A stretch of DNA of 64,000 bases from Sternotherus odoratus. Its lineage: Eukaryota; Chordata; Testudines; Kinosternidae. Numbering within the stretch: the stretch's first letter is position 1; each line of letters starts with the position of its first letter. This document shows positions 10,131 to 20,720 of the stretch, in pieces. Made by a program: the position numbers and the translations under genes. The stretch lies in contig JAVMKO010000010.1 of assembly GCA_032164245.1 (NCBI GenBank), positions 31,632,189 to 31,696,188 of the forward strand, read 5' to 3'. Under the pieces are notes generated by a model, which ran no database searches, had not been told where the DNA came from, and was given only the letters and a program-made list of their open reading frames with translations.

Positions 10131-12269
10131 AGGCAGCATTACCACTTTGTCACTAAGTGGCTGGACTGCAGCATGCAACATATCTGGGCATGAAACCCTC
10201 AGGAAACTCAACAATAGAGAATGCAGCAGGATAGCTCTCGGTCATAAAGGCTACTGCAAACCCACCAGACTGCTCCTCCACTCTACACTGCATTCCTCCA
10301 GTCCAGAACATCACAGCAAGTTCAAGATCTCAGTCCTTATCTTCTGGGCCTGGGATACCTAGGAGATCATCTGGAACTCCAAGATAAGGAACTCAATTGA
10401 AAACTCCTCTCCATAGGCACCAAGGAAGTGTCCACCACAAGGAGAAATCTCATCTGTGCAGAAGCCAGATCTTCCTATAGGCTGATTCAAGAGTTTGGAA
10501 CAAATTCCCCCAGGGTCCAAGAACCACCACAAAGCTTCCCACCTCTTGTTCTGGGTGCATGATGCATTACTTCAAGCTTCCTCTTGCCGATAAAAACAGA
10601 GCATGTCATGCACAGAATTCCAATGTTAAGAAGTCCATATGTATGTTTCTCTCTGGGAAGAGCAAGAAAGGGAGAACCACATATTACAGATGATAGTTAC
10701 ATCACTGGAAGGCACCCAGGTACCATGGCAATGGGTATGATCTAAGAATGAGAACAGACAGTTTTCATCCACAATTTGATCAAAACCTTCTGAAGTTGGT
10801 CTGCACCTGGCAAGACTGAGACCCAAGTTCAGCTCCAGCTGCAACCTTCCCCAAAGAATGAAAGCACTTGGATTCGGGGATGGGGGGGTGGTTTCTACAT
10901 GCACATCTCCACTGTGGTGGTGGGAGGAATATATTCTCAGTTTGTGATATTTTCAGCTTTGATGAAAGTAGGGAGGGTTGGGAATTTCACAAGGTAGCCT
11001 GTTTGAATGAATTTTGCAGCCCAGTTTATGGACTCAAACAAGAGCTTAGGAAAAAGTGATGAGCTGGGATGATGTTGTGCAAAACAGCCAAGCTTCACTA
11101 GTGGTTAATCAAATTGAACTTTTCAATGTGTTGACGTATCCCAGACTGAATTTAAACCATGGGATTAAGCCCTATTGACTTCAATAAATTATGTGCTTTG
11201 TGAATAGGGAAGAACTTGAGCACATGCTTAAAGTTGCGTATATGTTTAATTGTTTTGCTGAACTGGAATCTTGTTTCTTTGGGGGGGGGGGTGAGGGCAG
11301 AATTGGGGCCATCATATCCTCCTGGCTAATATCAGATGCTCTCTGAATAATCACAAAGTGGCAGAAGTATGATAAAACTCTACACCTATCTCAGGACTCG
11401 AGGACACACAAATGAATAATGCTTCAGTCTCAGGTTCAGAAGCCCTTAATGTGGCATGTAACCCTCACTGTGACACCGCTATCTGTGTTATTTGAGGGAG
11501 ATAGAAAGACAACGACAGTCCACAACGGCTAGGTACACTGCTCATGAGGCTCTGATGGTATCTTGCCAAGATAATCTTGGTAGCTCCTACAAGAGACCAA
11601 AGCATGAATCATTTACAGTTGCTTCGCACACCCTTGAGATGTGCGATATAGCCTTTCCCACGGCTTCTCTATTGTGTTTGATATATCTGATGTTTCACAA
11701 AAACATTGTGTTTTATTGAAATTGCATGCAAAACGCTCCTCTTGCCTCCCACACAACTGTTTATTTTCCAGTATGACTGTTTTGTTAAAGATTTGATCTT
11801 ACCAGGAGAGAGACCGTTTTCCATTGGGTTTTACACTTCCTTTTCAAGGAAGCTGTAGAACAGCTGAACATTTGATGCGGAAGCCACAACCCAACATGTA
11901 ACAGAGCCAGTCAGCACAGAGATGGCTTGAGCTCATTTGCTTTCTCCAGCTCTTGTGAACAAAATGACCTCAGAGTCAAGTTAAGGGCCCATTCCTACGA
12001 GATGCTACATGCCTTCCAAGTCCCACTGACATTTAATGAGAGGCGAAGGTGCCCTGCAGCTCAGATAGTAACATTACACTGCTAGAACACTGAAAGCAGA
12101 GTTGAAAAGTGAGGTGCTCCCATGAGTATGGCCTACTGCCAGACTCTACCTTTGAGCTCCTTCCAAATAGCAGGTAGATAAACAAATAAATGAAAACAAT
12201 TACACCTAGTCGAACATATTTTTTTAAAAAATCATAAAACATTTCTAAATTTTGTGTTGTTTCCATTTT
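10131..12269. other. Gene-free stretch
   Basis: No exon, RNA or clear transposon. A G11 run lies at 11281-11291, and 11160-11185 has the old 'ctattgacttcaataaa' repeat core. Confidence 0.5.
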
Positions 12270-12490
12270 GCAAGATTCATAAATTCCAAGGCTAGAAGAG
12301 ACTCCTGTATAACTTGGGCTAAAGAATTCTCCAAAAATAATTCCTAGAGCAAATTTTTTAGAAAAACATCCAGTCTTGATTTAAAAATTGCCAATGATGG
12401 AGACGCCACCATGACCTGTAGTAAATTGTTCCAATGGCTAATTACCCTCACTGTTAAAAATGTATGCCTTATTTCCAGTCTGAATTTGGA
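12270..12490 (-). repeat. CR1-like LINE fragment (3' part)
   Basis: 'ttccaaggctagaagagact', 'cctagagcaaa', 'aacatccagtcttgattta', 'gttccaatggctaattacc' and 'ttatttccagtctgaattt' occur in the order known for the reverse strand of CR1 3' sequence. A small deletion near the start removes the usual 'gatcatctag' segment. Confidence 0.85.
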
Positions 12491-12660
12491 AAAATTATAA
12501 TAAAAATTTAAATGTAAATTTTAAAAATGTTTGAAATACAGTGCACAAAAACAAAGAAAAAAATGACAAAAGCCATAGGTTTTTAGTAAAATCCTTCATT
12601 TTTTTTAAAAAAAGGCCTTTTTGGCTAAAAATGTTCAAAATACTTTAACATCTCCAAAAC
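12485..12660. repeat. AT-rich interspersed repeat, type A
   Basis: A/T-rich block with 'aaatttaaatgtaaatttta' and 'ggctaaaaatgttcaaaat'. It is the same kind of sequence as at 5425-5720. Confidence 0.4.
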
Positions 12661-12687
12661 ACAGCTTTAACCTCTTGAGCCATCTTC

Positions 12688-13149
12688 CTTTAGAGCAGTG
12701 GTTCTCAAACTTTTTGTAGTGGTGACCCCTTTCCCACACCGGGCCTCTAAGCGTGACCCCCCTAGGGGTCAGGCGGGGGGGGGGGGGGTGCCTGCAGCCC
12801 ACTGTGGCAGGGGATGGGATGGGGGGGGGGGTTCCAGCAGCCCCCTGAGGCCAGGGGGGGGGTTTCCAGCAGCCCCACGGAGGCACTGGCAGCCCACCTC
12901 TGCAGGGGCCAGGGCTGGGTCGGGCACATGTCCGTGCCGGCAGCCCACCGCAGCAGGAGCCAGGGCCTGGACCAGGCTTGCAGGGCCGCCAGCAGCCCAC
13001 CGTGGCAGGGGCACGGGCTGCCTGCAGCAGCAGGGGCCAGATGCCAGCAGCCCACGGCAGCAGCATTGTTTGGGGCCGACTGCTGGCAGCAGGGGCTCGC
13101 GACCCCCACAGGGGTCCCGACCCCCACTTTGAGAACCAATGCTTTAGAG
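12688..13149. mobile_element. Non-autonomous hAT (type 'gtggttctcaaac') with GC-rich minisatellite core
   Basis: The 446-bp element (12696-13141) has inverted ends 'cagtggttctcaaac' and 'cattggttctcaaag' (13 of 15). A perfect 8-bp duplication, ctttagag, lies at 12688-12695 and 13142-13149. 'ggtgacccctttcccacacc' near the left end and 'cgacccccac' near the right are family hallmarks. The core is about 75% G+C. The phrase 'gcagccc' recurs at 12889, 12940, 12993 and 13047, a 51-54 bp period. Long frames on both strands here (to 178 codons) are composition artefacts. Confidence 0.9.
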
Positions 13150-13164
13150 CATCACAAAGCATTA

Positions 13165-13330
13165 CACACACATTAGTTAAACCTTATAGGGAAACGGAGT
13201 CACAGACAGGGAAACCTGCCCATGGTCACACAGCCACGCCAATCACAGAACATGGAGTGGAACACCCAGTCCCAACCTATGTTCTAACCACTAGACCATT
13301 TGAAGGGCAAGTGCATCTGCCCTTCAAGGG
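13165..13330 (-). repeat. MIR-type SINE
   Basis: Reverse-strand MIR/CORE hallmarks: 'gggaaacggagtcacagaca', 'catggtcacacagcca' and 'gttctaaccactagaccatt'. Confidence 0.85.
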
Positions 13331-13339
13331 CCAAATATT

Positions 13340-14127
13340 CAACTGGTGAAAACTGACATAGCTCCACTGAAGTCAATTTACAGCAGCTGAGGATCTGGCC
13401 CTTATAGCAAAGTATTTCAAACTGTAATGTGTCAAAAAAGTGAGCGTACAGGTTCAAAAGCTGAGAAAGAGGAAATCCAAAATGGCACCTTATGGTGCTG
13501 TGAAGCACGTGGCTATAGCCATGCCCTCCTAGAGCTGTATGAATCACAGGCTTTTACAGCCTCGAACTTCACGCTATGTTGTCTGTCAGCTAGCGGAACA
13601 ATGCGGTGTGTCACTGCAGAATGTCACACTTAGAATTCTAAACTTTCAAAGGGAACCAGCGCAATTCCACTGTAGTGAGATGTCTTCAGAAATCCCCAGG
13701 GTTTGCCAGTTTGCTGGGAGAACAAAGTTTCAGAACTGTCTGGAAATCAAACAGCCGAGTATAAAAAAGAAAAATAATGTAAAAAGCTTAGCCAACGTCC
13801 TCTATAACGGAAAGTTTCCAATAAGGAGAATCTCATCCAAAACCAACGGTAAATTAACTGGCAGGAGGGCAAACGGACATTTCAAAAATGGGATTTTTTT
13901 TTAAAGTAGGTTTTTCCTCTTGTTAAAATCTTGGGTGAGCCTGGGCTGCTGATGCAAGTGCAGATCCTACAACACACCCCATGCAGACTGACCTCTGCAG
14001 ACTTATTCACATCAACGAGGCTAGGCGGTGGACATGCCTCTCTGGGTTCTAGTTACTCAGCTTCATGCTTCTGGGTACGATGATAGCCTCTGACCCTCTT
14101 GATGGGTCTGTGTGCATCCCCCTTAGT
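13340..14127. other. Gene-free stretch
   Basis: 13350-13400 holds the old repeat core 'ctccactgaagtcaattta' with 'ctgaggatctggccct'. Nothing else recognised. Confidence 0.45.
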
Positions 14128-14300
14128 TCAGTTCCCTATGCGGTATCTATACGCCATATAAAGTCTATATACATTACACATTCCCATTTATGGTTAAAGA
14201 AGCACTAATCTGTTGAAAGATGACTCGGGGACATGTAATGATTAATTGACAAGATTTCTCTCTGCATATGGAGATGAGCCAGTGAGTCATTCTCCTTTTG
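14128..14300. promoter_or_regulatory. Possible conserved noncoding segment
   Basis: A unique AT-rich stretch with clustered homeodomain-like cores ('gtaatgattaattgac') and 'ctgcatatggagatga', free of repeat hallmarks. A regulatory role is inference from composition only. Confidence 0.25.
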
Positions 14301-14927
14301 CTAGTAAATGTATTCCTTAAGTGCTTCATGCCACAAGCCAGCGGCTTGAAGTGTATTTCAGGAACTAACCTCCTTGCTCCTTGCCCTCAGGTCTTTTCTG
14401 ATCTAACATGGAAAGAAAGTGGGGGAAGGGAGGAGGCAGCTGGCTGTCAAGAGGGGGGATATATCAACAAACTCAATATTTCAGCTCAGATCCCCTTAAT
14501 TCCTATCCTCAATGGTTCCCTAGCAATCTGTGGAGTTCTCCTCCAGTAGCCAACCTCTAAAAACAGATTTGCAAGGCTGATCTCAGTGGCGTGAGAGCAT
14601 TTGCCCCTGTCACCAGCTCGCCTAAAGCAGTGGGTGTCTCGTGAAGTGAGTACACCTAGTTTTTGATAGGCTGACCAGCAGGTTGGCCTACTTGGGTCTT
14701 ATGCTCACACATATCAAAGTCTCTCAGTGACCTAAACCAAAGAGTGGTCAGCAACTGGCCTTGATCCAGTCTGGCTTCTTGGTTCATGGTAGAGAGAAGA
14801 TCTTTCCCTGATCTCTCCTACCCTAGCTTCACCCAGGAACTGCTGTTTGACAAAAGCTATCTGACCATATTATTTGGCCCGCTGGGCGTTGGTTGGCTGC
14901 TCCCTGCTCTTCTAGGCTCTGGAGGAC

Positions 14928-15217
14928 TAAGGGCAGGTCTACACTACCCACTGGATCAACTTTCAGGAGTTGATTTATTGAGTCTAGTCTAGATGCTATA
15001 AATCAATCCCCTAGCACTCTTCTGTCGACTCCGCCGCTGCAAGAGGTGCAGGCAGAGTTGACGGGGGAGTGGCAGCAATCGACTCAGCATCGTGAAAACG
15101 CCACGGTAAATCGACCTAAATACGTCGACTTCAGCTATGCTATTCCCGTAGCCGAAGTTGCATACCTTAGGTCGATCTCCCTACTCCTCCCCCGCCCCGA
15201 GTGTAGACCAGGGCTAA
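14928..15217 (+). mobile_element. MITE ('tctacact' family, 3-bp TSD)
   Basis: The 284-bp element (14931-15214) starts 'gggcaggtctacac' and ends with the inverse of 'gccctggtctacac'. The 3-bp duplication taa lies at 14928-14930 and 15215-15217. The interior shows the family phrases 'tcgactccgccgctgc', 'cgacttcagctatgc' and 'cgtagccgaagttgc', which fold back on each other. A 3-bp TWA duplication suggests a PIF/Harbinger-type mobiliser; that link is inference. Confidence 0.85.
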
Positions 15218-15484
15218 GTCTCACTGGTTCATCCGCAGCTGACTCTGCGGGACTAGGCAACTCCAGAGGTCCAAAACTCACTGTACAGTACTTCTCTCCT
15301 TAAAGGGCTGCTTCTTGGGGTGGGATGCACCAAGGCAATGGGGTCCCTGGCAGGGGGCAGCAAATGCCTAATACTTCCTGTCACAGTCCCTTACCCACTA
15401 TATTCCCCTCTGACTACTTTAGGATGCTGGGATTATCACAAGGCAATCCATAAATTCAGATGGAAAAACACAGCCATCCTTCTC

Positions 15485-16145
15485 TGACTGGATGCTAAGG
15501 GGAAGCAGAACAGACAAGCAGCCACTGCTGGGACCTAAACAAAGTATGCCTGAGACGGCACCTGAACAAGGCATCGTATGCCAGCAATGCCCCTCTGCCA
15601 TGTACATTGGCCAAACAAGACAGTCTCTACGCAAAAGAATAAATGAACACAAATCTGATATCACATTAAAAAACCAGTAGGAGAACCCTTCAACCTCTCT
15701 GACCACTCAGGAACCAACCTAAAAGCGGCAATTCTTCAACAACAAAATCTTCAAAAACAGACTCCAACAAGAAACTGGTGAACTAGAATTAATTTGCAAA
15801 CTGGAAACCATTAAATTAGACTTGAATAAAGACTGGGCCATTACACACACTGAAATCTATTTCCCCGTGTTAATTTTCCCTTACTGTTACTAACACCTTC
15901 TTGTCAAAATGGGCCATCCTGATTATCACTACAAAAAGTTATTTTTCTCCTGCTGATAATAGCTCACCTTAATTGATTAGCCTCTTAGAGTTGGTATGGC
16001 AACCCCCATCTTTTCATGTTCTCAGTATATATATCTTCCTACTACAAGTTCCACTTAATACATCTGATGAAGTGGGTGTTAGCCCACCAATGCTTATGCC
16101 CAAATAAATTTGTTAGTCTCTTAACATAGCTACCACTCTGAAACC
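15485..16145 (+). mobile_element. Penelope-like retroelement remnant with GIY-YIG domain
   Basis: The frame at 15570-15680 encodes 'GIVCQQCPSAMYIGQTRQSL' followed by 'RKRINEHKSDI', the GIY-YIG endonuclease core of Penelope-like elements. The YIG motif lies at 15603-15611 and the downstream Arg and His positions are kept. The second half of the domain ('PFNLSDHS', 'KAAILQ') continues after 15680 but is broken by a stop and a frame change. The noncoding tail follows: 'acatctgatgaagtgggtg', 'gcttatgcccaaataaattt', 'gttagtctct' and 'taccactctgaaacctg'. There is a small deletion before the last phrase. The reverse transcriptase domain is missing, so this is a 5'-truncated dead copy. Confidence 0.88.
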
Positions 16146-16714
16146 TGAGGAGGTAAGTGGCACTAAACTCTAATGCAGTAGAAGTCCTTGGGCAGAGACC
16201 ACCAGCTCTTTTAACAGCAGGACCAATGGTATGGATTGATTCCTGTTGAGAGACTACAGTCCTGGGAGAAGCCTCCTTGTCCCCTCCATCCTCTGAAATT
16301 AGTGGAGCCATTTAGGGGTAGTTGAGGGAAGACTACATCCTTTCCTCACTGCTAGAGGCTACAGAATAGTGTCGCAGAGACCACTAACTAATGGCCCACT
16401 CCCATCCCGCGGGAGGAACATAATCTCTCTTCTGGAGAGGTCTTTGGGTCCCTATACATATACAACAATCGCACTTGCTTTCACAGCTGTAGGCTGCCCT
16501 TTCTGCTCTCCAGATGAATGCAAAGCAGCAACATATGGAAGTGGTCAATGTGTGAACTTCTGTCCCATTTCTTTGTGCCACACTCAGGGTTTGAATAGAG
16601 AAGTTCTGCATCTTATTTATTTTTTTGGTAGGAGGGGCCACTGCTCACCCCTGAAGCAGCACTTAGGAATGTCTCAGTGTCAGTGCAGAAATAGCTCTTC
16701 TTAGAGTATTGAAC

Positions 16715-17005
16715 CACAGCTGCACTGGTGTGGGTCTTTCATCAGCTCTCACAACATCAGCCCTGCTCAGCAGCTGGATGGGAGACCACTGAGGGACTGA
16801 TGCTGATTCATGAGAGGATGAGTTGTTTCCAAGTACCTACCGAGCTAACCCCCAAGCACTGCTGTCTTTGAGATGAGAAGTAAAACTAAGAATCTGACCA
16901 ACCACTTGTGGCTGTTAAAGCTCCCCCAGGGCTTTATTCAAGAGAAGGGTTGTTAGCCCCTAGCCAGACTGCATTCTGGGTAGTGAAATTCCCACCCACT
17001 CAGGA
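16715..17005 (+). repeat. AmnSINE/Deu-type SINE with 5S rRNA-derived head
   Basis: The exact 12-mer 'ggatgggagacc' (16776-16787) is the internal control region of 5S rRNA, preceded by a degraded 5S-like 'cagccctgctcag'. Downstream come 'gagaagtaaaactaagaatc', 'tgaccaaccacttgtgg' and 'ctgttaaagctcccccaggg', then a short stretch to 'gtgaaattcccac'. This matches the Deu-domain and tail order of AmnSINE1/LF-SINE-like elements as I recall them. It is strongly diverged and has no 5S gene function. Confidence 0.6.
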
Positions 17006-17136
17006 TGCAAAGGAAGCCCAGTTGCTGGCCAGGTCAGTCCTCAGGTTTGTTGCTGAGACCACCAACATGGCACTTCTGATAGGAGTGGGCAGGAGGTCTT
17101 AGGAACTAGAACGAGGCTACCAACTTCTTCCATACA

Positions 17137-17241
17137 TGCTGATCTACAAGAGAAACCCACATTTAAACCCCAGACTGAAAGACAGAGTGCTGTGGAAGCA
17201 GAACAGAAGGGAACACATTTCACACCCTTCATCACTTTAAA
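17137..17241 (+). repeat. Local direct repeat, copy A
   Basis: Shares 'tgctgatctacaagagaaac', 'ccacatttaaacc' and 'gggaacacatttcacaccct' with copy B about 0.9 kb downstream. Copy A lacks about 40 bases present in B. Unnamed. Confidence 0.85.
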
Positions 17242-17347
17242 AAACCTTACAGTCCAGCTTTGTTCTTTACCACTTCCCGCCTGCCAAAATGACAGCTTCC
17301 CTTCCCTCTTTTGTCAAGGCTCTTCAGGGGAGGCCCTGGCTCTCACA

Positions 17348-17590
17348 TATAGGTATGTTTACACAGCCCCCGGAAGCAAGCCTCCCACCCACGTCAACAG
17401 GGCTCACACTGGCTATGTAGACAGGGCTTTGAAATTGGAGCTCTAGCTCTGTAGCTCACCCCTTTCTCTCCCCTTCAACACATTGTCTACACAGCTGCTT
17501 TAAGAGCACTAGCACAAGGCCCGGCTAGCATGAGTCTGCTGACCTGGGCTGCGAAGCTCACTTCCAGGGGCTGAGTAGACATATCCTATA
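17348..17590. mobile_element. MITE ('ggtatgtctacac' ends)
   Basis: The ends 'ataggtatgtttacac' and the reverse complement of 'gtagacatatcctat' form inverted repeats with a few changes. 'gctatgtagacagggc' and 'cattgtctacacagct' inside are related palindromic phrases. The target duplication is not clear. Confidence 0.7.
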
Positions 17591-17655
17591 TGCCTGTACA
17601 GTGCCTAGCACAATCAGGCCCTGATCCCTGGGAGGGCCTCTGGAGATCCTGCAGA
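17588..17655 (+). repeat. L2/MIR-type tail
   Basis: 'cctgtacagtgcctagcaca' and 'atcaggccctgatcc' match the common 3' tail. Confidence 0.55.
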
Positions 17656-18030
17656 ACAAACAACAGTAGTTTAATTGCCTTCTCCCCATGTGGAGTGGGG
17701 GGGGGGAGGGAGACAAGCCGTGGAGTTCACACCCACATCTCCTTCAAAAGAGAGCCGTCTCCTCCAACTCCTTGCATTCACAGTACGCTCACTGGAAACA
17801 GACAAGTCCCAGAAAATCATACTGTGAAAGAGGAAAACCCACTCTCTACAGACAGATCCCGAAAAAGAAAAACAGCCCTGATGATGCAGATTTCATGGCC
17901 CACTAATATCTCATCTGAAAACCTTTGCGCATGTAACACTATCCTAAACATTAACAGAAGCCACACACAGACATCAAATAATAGGTTTATTCAAGAGACA
18001 AAATATCCAATTCCATTTCCCTGCTCATCT

Positions 18031-18173
18031 TGCTGATCTACAAGAGAAACCCACATTTAAACCTCCACCCCTAGCCCACTCCCACCTGTACTTAGCTGAG
18101 ACACTGAAAGACACAGAGTGCTGTGGAGGCAGAGCGGAAGGGAACACATTTCACACCCTTCATCAGTTAAAAA
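18031..18173 (+). repeat. Local direct repeat, copy B
   Basis: Near-identical to 17137-17241 except for an internal insertion ('cccctagcccactcccac' region) and scattered substitutions. See copy A. Confidence 0.85.
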
Positions 18174-18495
18174 TACAGACATAGGGGAATACAAAGCATG
18201 GGCTGCAGAACAGGTTGTCAGCACAGCTGAAGTACCCAGTAATCCATCCTCAGAGCCCATTCCTTTCTGCAGGACCTAGGCCCAAAAACTAGCAATGGGC
18301 AAATTCTCAAAGACCTGGGCCACTGTGAACAGACTGACACCCACACATTTGGCTGCTCATCCAAACAACCTGAGCTTTAGGGGGCTGAACCAGAAGGCTG
18401 GAAAGTCTCCAAAGAAAGGGATAGTTCACGTAAGGCTCAGGACCTTGTGCTCACAGTCCTGCTAGATCAATAGACCCTCACACCACCGCTTAGAC

Positions 18496-19145
18496 CAAGG
18501 GTGGGCAAACGTTTTGGCCTGAAGGCCACATCGGGGTCGCAAAATTGTACAGAGGGCCAGGTAGCGAAGGCTGTGCCTCCCCAAACAGCCTGGTCCCTCC
18601 CCATCCAAACTTCTCTCCCCCCCCCCCGAATCCCCGACTCATCCAACCACTCCCTCTGCCCCCTCCAGAGACCCCCTGCTCCTAACCACCCCGTCAGGAC
18701 CCCACCCCTCCATCCAATCTCCCCACTGCTTTGTCCCCTGACCACCCCATCTCAAGATCCCCCTATCTTAACTGCCCCCCCCCAGGACCTCACTCCCTAC
18801 CCAATCCCCCCTGCTCCCTGTCCTCGGACTGCCCCAACCTCTATTCCCACTCCACCCCCTGAAGACTCCCGGGACTCCCATATCCCATCCAACTCCTGCT
18901 GCTCCCTGCCCCTTATCCAACCCCCACCCCGGCCCTGGCTCCAGCCCCCTTACTGTGCTGCTTAGAGCAGCAGCCCAGATGGAGTTAGATGCGCTGCCGC
19001 GCAGTCCCATCCCCTATGCCCGCACGACAACATAGCTCCGGGAGAGGAGGGAAGGCGAGGGAGGGGCCAAGGCAGAGCTCAAGGGCCGGACAGGATGGTC
19101 CCACAGGCTGGATGTGGTCCATGAACCATAGTTTGCCCACCCCTG
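18496..19145. mobile_element. Non-autonomous hAT (type 'ggtgggcaaac')
   Basis: The ends 'caagggtgggcaaac' and, reversed, 'caggggtgggcaaac' match 14 of 15. Next to them are the family phrases 'gttttggcctgaaggccaca' and 'gtggtccatgaaccatag'. Flanks 'gcttagac' and 'tgctagat' suggest an eroded duplication. The interior (18590-18950) is a C-rich run of 'ccccctgctcc'-like words. It gives a 154-codon Pro-rich frame with no meaning. Confidence 0.88.
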
Positions 19146-19819
19146 TGCTAGATGCAGGACATGCATGGAGCAAGCAACAATGAAAAATATCAGGGAGAAT
19201 TATTGCGACTTTGATTTGGCCTTTAAGCAAATTCAAGCTGGTTCATAGTGTATCTGAACTCGTTCAGCTGAGACCTGGTTCAAGTTCATTCTCTGAGTCT
19301 ATTTCAGGTGCAAACCAGTACAGGTCCTTTTACAGGATCCATTCCTAGGGGGCACCAACATCCACCAAAGTCAACAGCAACAGTCTCATTAACATCAATG
19401 GGTGCAGGATCCAAACCCAACTCTCCAAAGGAGCCCTGTCCCTGTCTAACCCACTGGGCCCCCACCTGCTCTCACTTACACGGAAATCAACTAGGACACT
19501 AATTCATGGCACTTCCATGTGAATGAACAGAAGCATCACTGTCTATTTATGGTATTTAACTCCCGTGCAGATTCCATCGATAAATCGTTTTACCCAGGAG
19601 GATTACAAGGAAATCCTTAGTGAGGGGCCTATATTCTCTCTCAGTTACTTGTGTGGATTTTCCACTTTTGACATGTTTGCTATTTAGTGTTCACAAGAAA
19701 TCCCTTTAGTGTCACAGGCTCACCGGGCCTGGTTAGGCCTTCTCAGCTGATCAGAAGAGGACATGCTCCTAGGAGTGGTCTATGGCCTGGAGACATGAAT
19801 ATGCCCACACAGAATCATA

Positions 19820-19862
19820 TACAATCACAGAAACATCAGGCTGGAAGGGCAGGACCAAGACA
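19820..19862 (-). repeat. Short CR1-like fragment
   Basis: 'tcacagaaacatcaggctgg' and 'aagggcaggaccaag' resemble the terminal sequence of CR1 on the reverse strand, with an internal deletion. Confidence 0.4.
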
Positions 19863-20524
19863 ACTTCTCTCCATCACCTGGGACTAGAGGCAGTGCATTG
19901 ACTAGAACCCCCCAGGACACACTACTTGTGCCTGGTGCACAAACCCATACTGGGCTTGGAATATGCAGGCCTGGGCTGTTCCCCACGTGCATGCTTTTTT
20001 CTGGTGAAGAACAGATCCATCTTCCCCAAACCACACCTGCTACCTGGAACTCCAGCCCATGGCGAGAGAGGCAACTTGCCCCTTTCCCAACATGTTGTGA
20101 GGAAAGTGATGGGGGAGCTCCCTGAAGCTCCAGGCATGGCAGGCAGGGATGGGGTGGACCTACCTAGTAGCTGCAGCTCTACAAAATGTGGGAGGGAGGC
20201 ACCCTGAGCAGAGCACAGGAAAGGAGCAAAACAGCGTAGCTGATACCTTGCAATGTCAGCAGCTGCACTGGGCGAGAGTGAAGTCTCCCAGCTAACCAGG
20301 GAGGAGTGGGGACTCTGACGCTGCATTAAAGCAGTTTGCCTGTTGCAGTCCCAGGGAGGGATCTGCAAACCCATTCAACCTGCCTGCCCACTCAACCTGC
20401 CTGCATGGTGTCACGAGGTGCCTTTGATGGAAGGGGCACCTTGCGCACATGTTCGCAGTCAAGGGCCCTCGAAAGCCGGCGGTGGGCCCAGCCTACCCGA
20501 TCACATCCCAGGCAAGGAAGCAGA

Positions 20525-20720
20525 AGTAAGTGCAAGTTATAATTAAGACTGGATGTTTGAAGAGAAACATAATCTCCGTTCCGTGGGATTCGCCGGCACA
20601 ACAGTAATTAACGTCTCATTAACATTCGCCTAATTAAGCAGTTTATGAAAGTGGGTGGATTTGCATACTGCTCCAATTCAGCTTAAGTGAATTCAGCTAT
20701 ACAAGCATTAAAATTAACCC
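20525..20720. promoter_or_regulatory. Candidate conserved enhancer with homeodomain and POU motifs
   Basis: Three TAATTA homeodomain cores lie at 20540-20545, 20605-20610 and 20631-20636, and a perfect POU octamer ATTTGCAT at 20659-20666. All fall within 130 bases that have no repeat hallmark. Such clusters are typical of developmental enhancers. Conservation itself cannot be seen from one genome, so the call is inference. Confidence 0.4.

Noticed and set aside
12635..13171. 178-, 144- and 125-codon frames
   Set aside because: All lie on both strands of the GC-rich hAT core; Pro/Gly/Ala low complexity from a minisatellite.
16741..16830. 5S rRNA gene
   Set aside because: Only the internal control region is kept and it is followed by a SINE body; no full 5S.
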